DNA of 30,391 nucleotides from Candidatus Omnitrophota bacterium (GTDB taxonomy: Bacteria > Omnitrophota > Gorgyraeia > Duberdicusellales > Duberdicusellaceae): NCBI GenBank assembly GCA_015486615.1, contig WFRI01000015.1, positions 1 to 30,391 of the forward strand, read 5' to 3'. The position numbers and the translations under genes were made by a program. The notes under the pieces are model-generated. The model had not been told where the DNA came from and searched no databases. It saw nothing but the letters and a program-made list of their open reading frames with translations. The first letter of the stretch is position 1. Every line of letters starts with the position of its first letter. This document shows, in pieces, positions 29,240 to 30,391 of the stretch.

Positions 29240-30258
29240 AACAACCCTGCTGTTTCTTCCAGCCCGCAGACAATATTCATATTCTGCACAGCCTGGCCAG
29301 CCGCACCTTTTATTAAATTGTCTATAGCGCCAAAAACAGCCGCAACTTTTCCGTCATCAGAAAGACCAAAGCCCAAATCGCAAAAGTTAGTATTAACCGC
29401 CTGTTTAATCTGAGGAATGCTGTCTAAAACACGCACAAACGGCTCTTTTTGATAATACTCAAGGTAAAGACTTTGCAAATCTTTAAGGGTTAATTTTTTG
29501 CACAAATAAGCATAAACTGAAATAAAGATCCCTCTTTCTATAGGCAAAACCTGCGGGCAAAACCGCACTTTAACCTCCCTGCCACAAACGTCAAATATAC
29601 CCTGCTCAATCTCCGGAGTATGCTGATGAAAAAACGGCTTATAAGCCCAAAAATTCCCTGCAGTATTAGCAAAAGAAAACAAGGGCTCAGTCTTAGCCTT
29701 TTTGCCAGCGCCGCTTACCCCGGACTTAGCGTCAATAATAACCTCCGGCTCGGACAGCAGGCCGTGCTTTACCAAAGGCAGAACTGCTAAAAGCGAAACT
29801 GTAGAATAACAGCCAGGATTAGCAACAAACTTTGCTGTTCTTATCTTCTCCCTGAAAAACTCCGGCAGTCCGTAAACGAATTTATCCAGGTTCTCTTTGT
29901 CTTTATGGCCGGATCCGTAAAACTTTTCATAAATTCCCAAGTCCTTCAGCCGATAATCGGCAGATAAATCTATAACAATTTTGCCTTCCCGGATAAAAAA
30001 AGGAGCAGTTTCAAAAGAAACTTTATGCGGCAAAGCAAGAAAAATAACATCCGCTTTTTGCGCGGCTTTCTCTTTGTCTAAATTCTCGCAAAGAATATCT
30101 ATTTCGCCTCTGTATTCAGGAAACATCCCGCTGAATAAAACAGGTTCATCTACCCGTGCAGAAGCATAAGAAACTTCTGCCGAAGGATGGGCGGACAAAA
30201 TCTTAACCAACTCTTTCCCGGTAAAACCTGAAGCACCGATTACTGCCGTCTTAAGCAT
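29236..30258 (-). CDS. argC: N-acetyl-gamma-glutamyl-phosphate reductase
   Basis: NADPH-dependent reduction of N-acetylglutamyl phosphate to the semialdehyde. The 340-residue protein has the Rossmann motif GASGFTG (8-14), ALPHKVS (75-81), IDLSADYR (96-103) and the catalytic Cys150 in NPGCYST, with KSGVSGAG later. It is the first gene of the block: a promoter candidate lies about 90 nt upstream, and it overlaps argJ by 4 nt (ATGA). GGGG sits about 7 nt before the ATG. Length and motifs are those of the bacterial type 1 enzyme. Confidence 0.96.
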   Translation of the reverse strand: MLKTAVIGASGFTGKELVKILSAHPSAEVSYASARVDEPVLFSGMFPEYRGEIDILCENLDKEKAAQKADVIFLALPHKVSFETAPFFIREGKIVIDLSADYRLKDLGIYEKFYGSGHKDKENLDKFVYGLPEFFREKIRTAKFVANPGCYSTVSLLAVLPLVKHGLLSEPEVIIDAKSGVSGAGKKAKTEPLFSFANTAGNFWAYKPFFHQHTPEIEQGIFDVCGREVKVRFCPQVLPIERGIFISVYAYLCKKLTLKDLQSLYLEYYQKEPFVRVLDSIPQIKQAVNTNFCDLGFGLSDDGKVAAVFGAIDNLIKGAAGQAVQNMNIVCGLEETAGLL

Positions 30259-30345
30259 ACAAAATCCCCTTATCTTTTAACTGACAAAACCTCTATTTTA
30301 TTAGAAGCAAAAACATACTCCTAACCCGAGACTTAAATATTTTTA

Positions 30346-30374
30346 ATCTTAACACGCAGGAATAAATAAGTCAA
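30346..30374 (-). promoter_or_regulatory. Promoter candidate for the argC operon
   Basis: On the minus strand TTGACT (30369-30374), 17 nt, TAAGAT (30346-30351). Initiation near 30339 gives an 80-nt leader. Immediately downstream is the inverted repeat TTAAA-AATA-TTTAA, a possible repressor site over the start point; it is not a clear ARG box. Confidence 0.6.
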
Positions 30375-30391
30375 TTAAATTAGCGCGGAAC

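Overview
The window reads as a stretch of chromosome from an AT-rich, uncultured diderm (Gram-negative type) bacterium. Evidence for two membranes is a LolC/E-LolD lipoprotein-export pair. LysA and DapF show the meso-diaminopimelate route to lysine. Gene content and the style of the intergenic repeats remind me of Candidatus Omnitrophota (OP3) or related lineages, but that is an impression, not a demonstration. Every convincing gene lies on the minus strand, so transcription runs from high to low coordinates.

Region 1 (30391 to about 12864) is a long amino-acid block behind a good sigma70-type promoter (30346-30374): argC, argJ, argB, argD, argF, argG, a small MNT nucleotidyltransferase/HEPN module whose HEPN gene is frameshifted, argH, lysA, dapF, ccdA, a TlpA-like thioredoxin, a nicotinate phosphoribosyltransferase-nicotinamidase fusion, lysS, lolC/E and lolD. 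The arginine genes cover N-acetylglutamate 5-phosphate through arginine, with ArgJ recycling the acetyl group. Most junctions from argH to lolD overlap or are under 20 nt apart, which suggests translational coupling.

Region 2 (12863 to 11315) holds a branched-chain aminotransferase and a NYN-domain putative nuclease, with a terminator-like hairpin directly in front of the aminotransferase.

Region 3 (11314 to 530) is a purine operon, purB-purL-purQ-purF-purM-purD, with ATGA overlaps at the Q/F, F/M and M/D junctions, followed by proC, a free-standing lipoyl domain and a YqeY-like protein. PurL carries two PurS-like repeats at its N terminus but no glutaminase domain, which is supplied by the separate PurQ. 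Two promoter candidates lie in the 576-nt gap before purB. The last 301 nt hold the start of a secreted protein that runs off the window.

The least ordinary content is between the genes. A modular 79-bp element with two hairpins occurs twice at full length, with compensatory base changes in both stems, and several times as deletion or decayed derivatives. It is accompanied by degenerate arrays of period 7 (GTCCAAC/GTCGAAA-like) and period 6 (CTAAAC/TTGACC-like), and by a second repeat of about 57 bp. Nearly every gap longer than about 80 nt holds at least one of these. I found no tRNA, rRNA, CRISPR array or insertion sequence.
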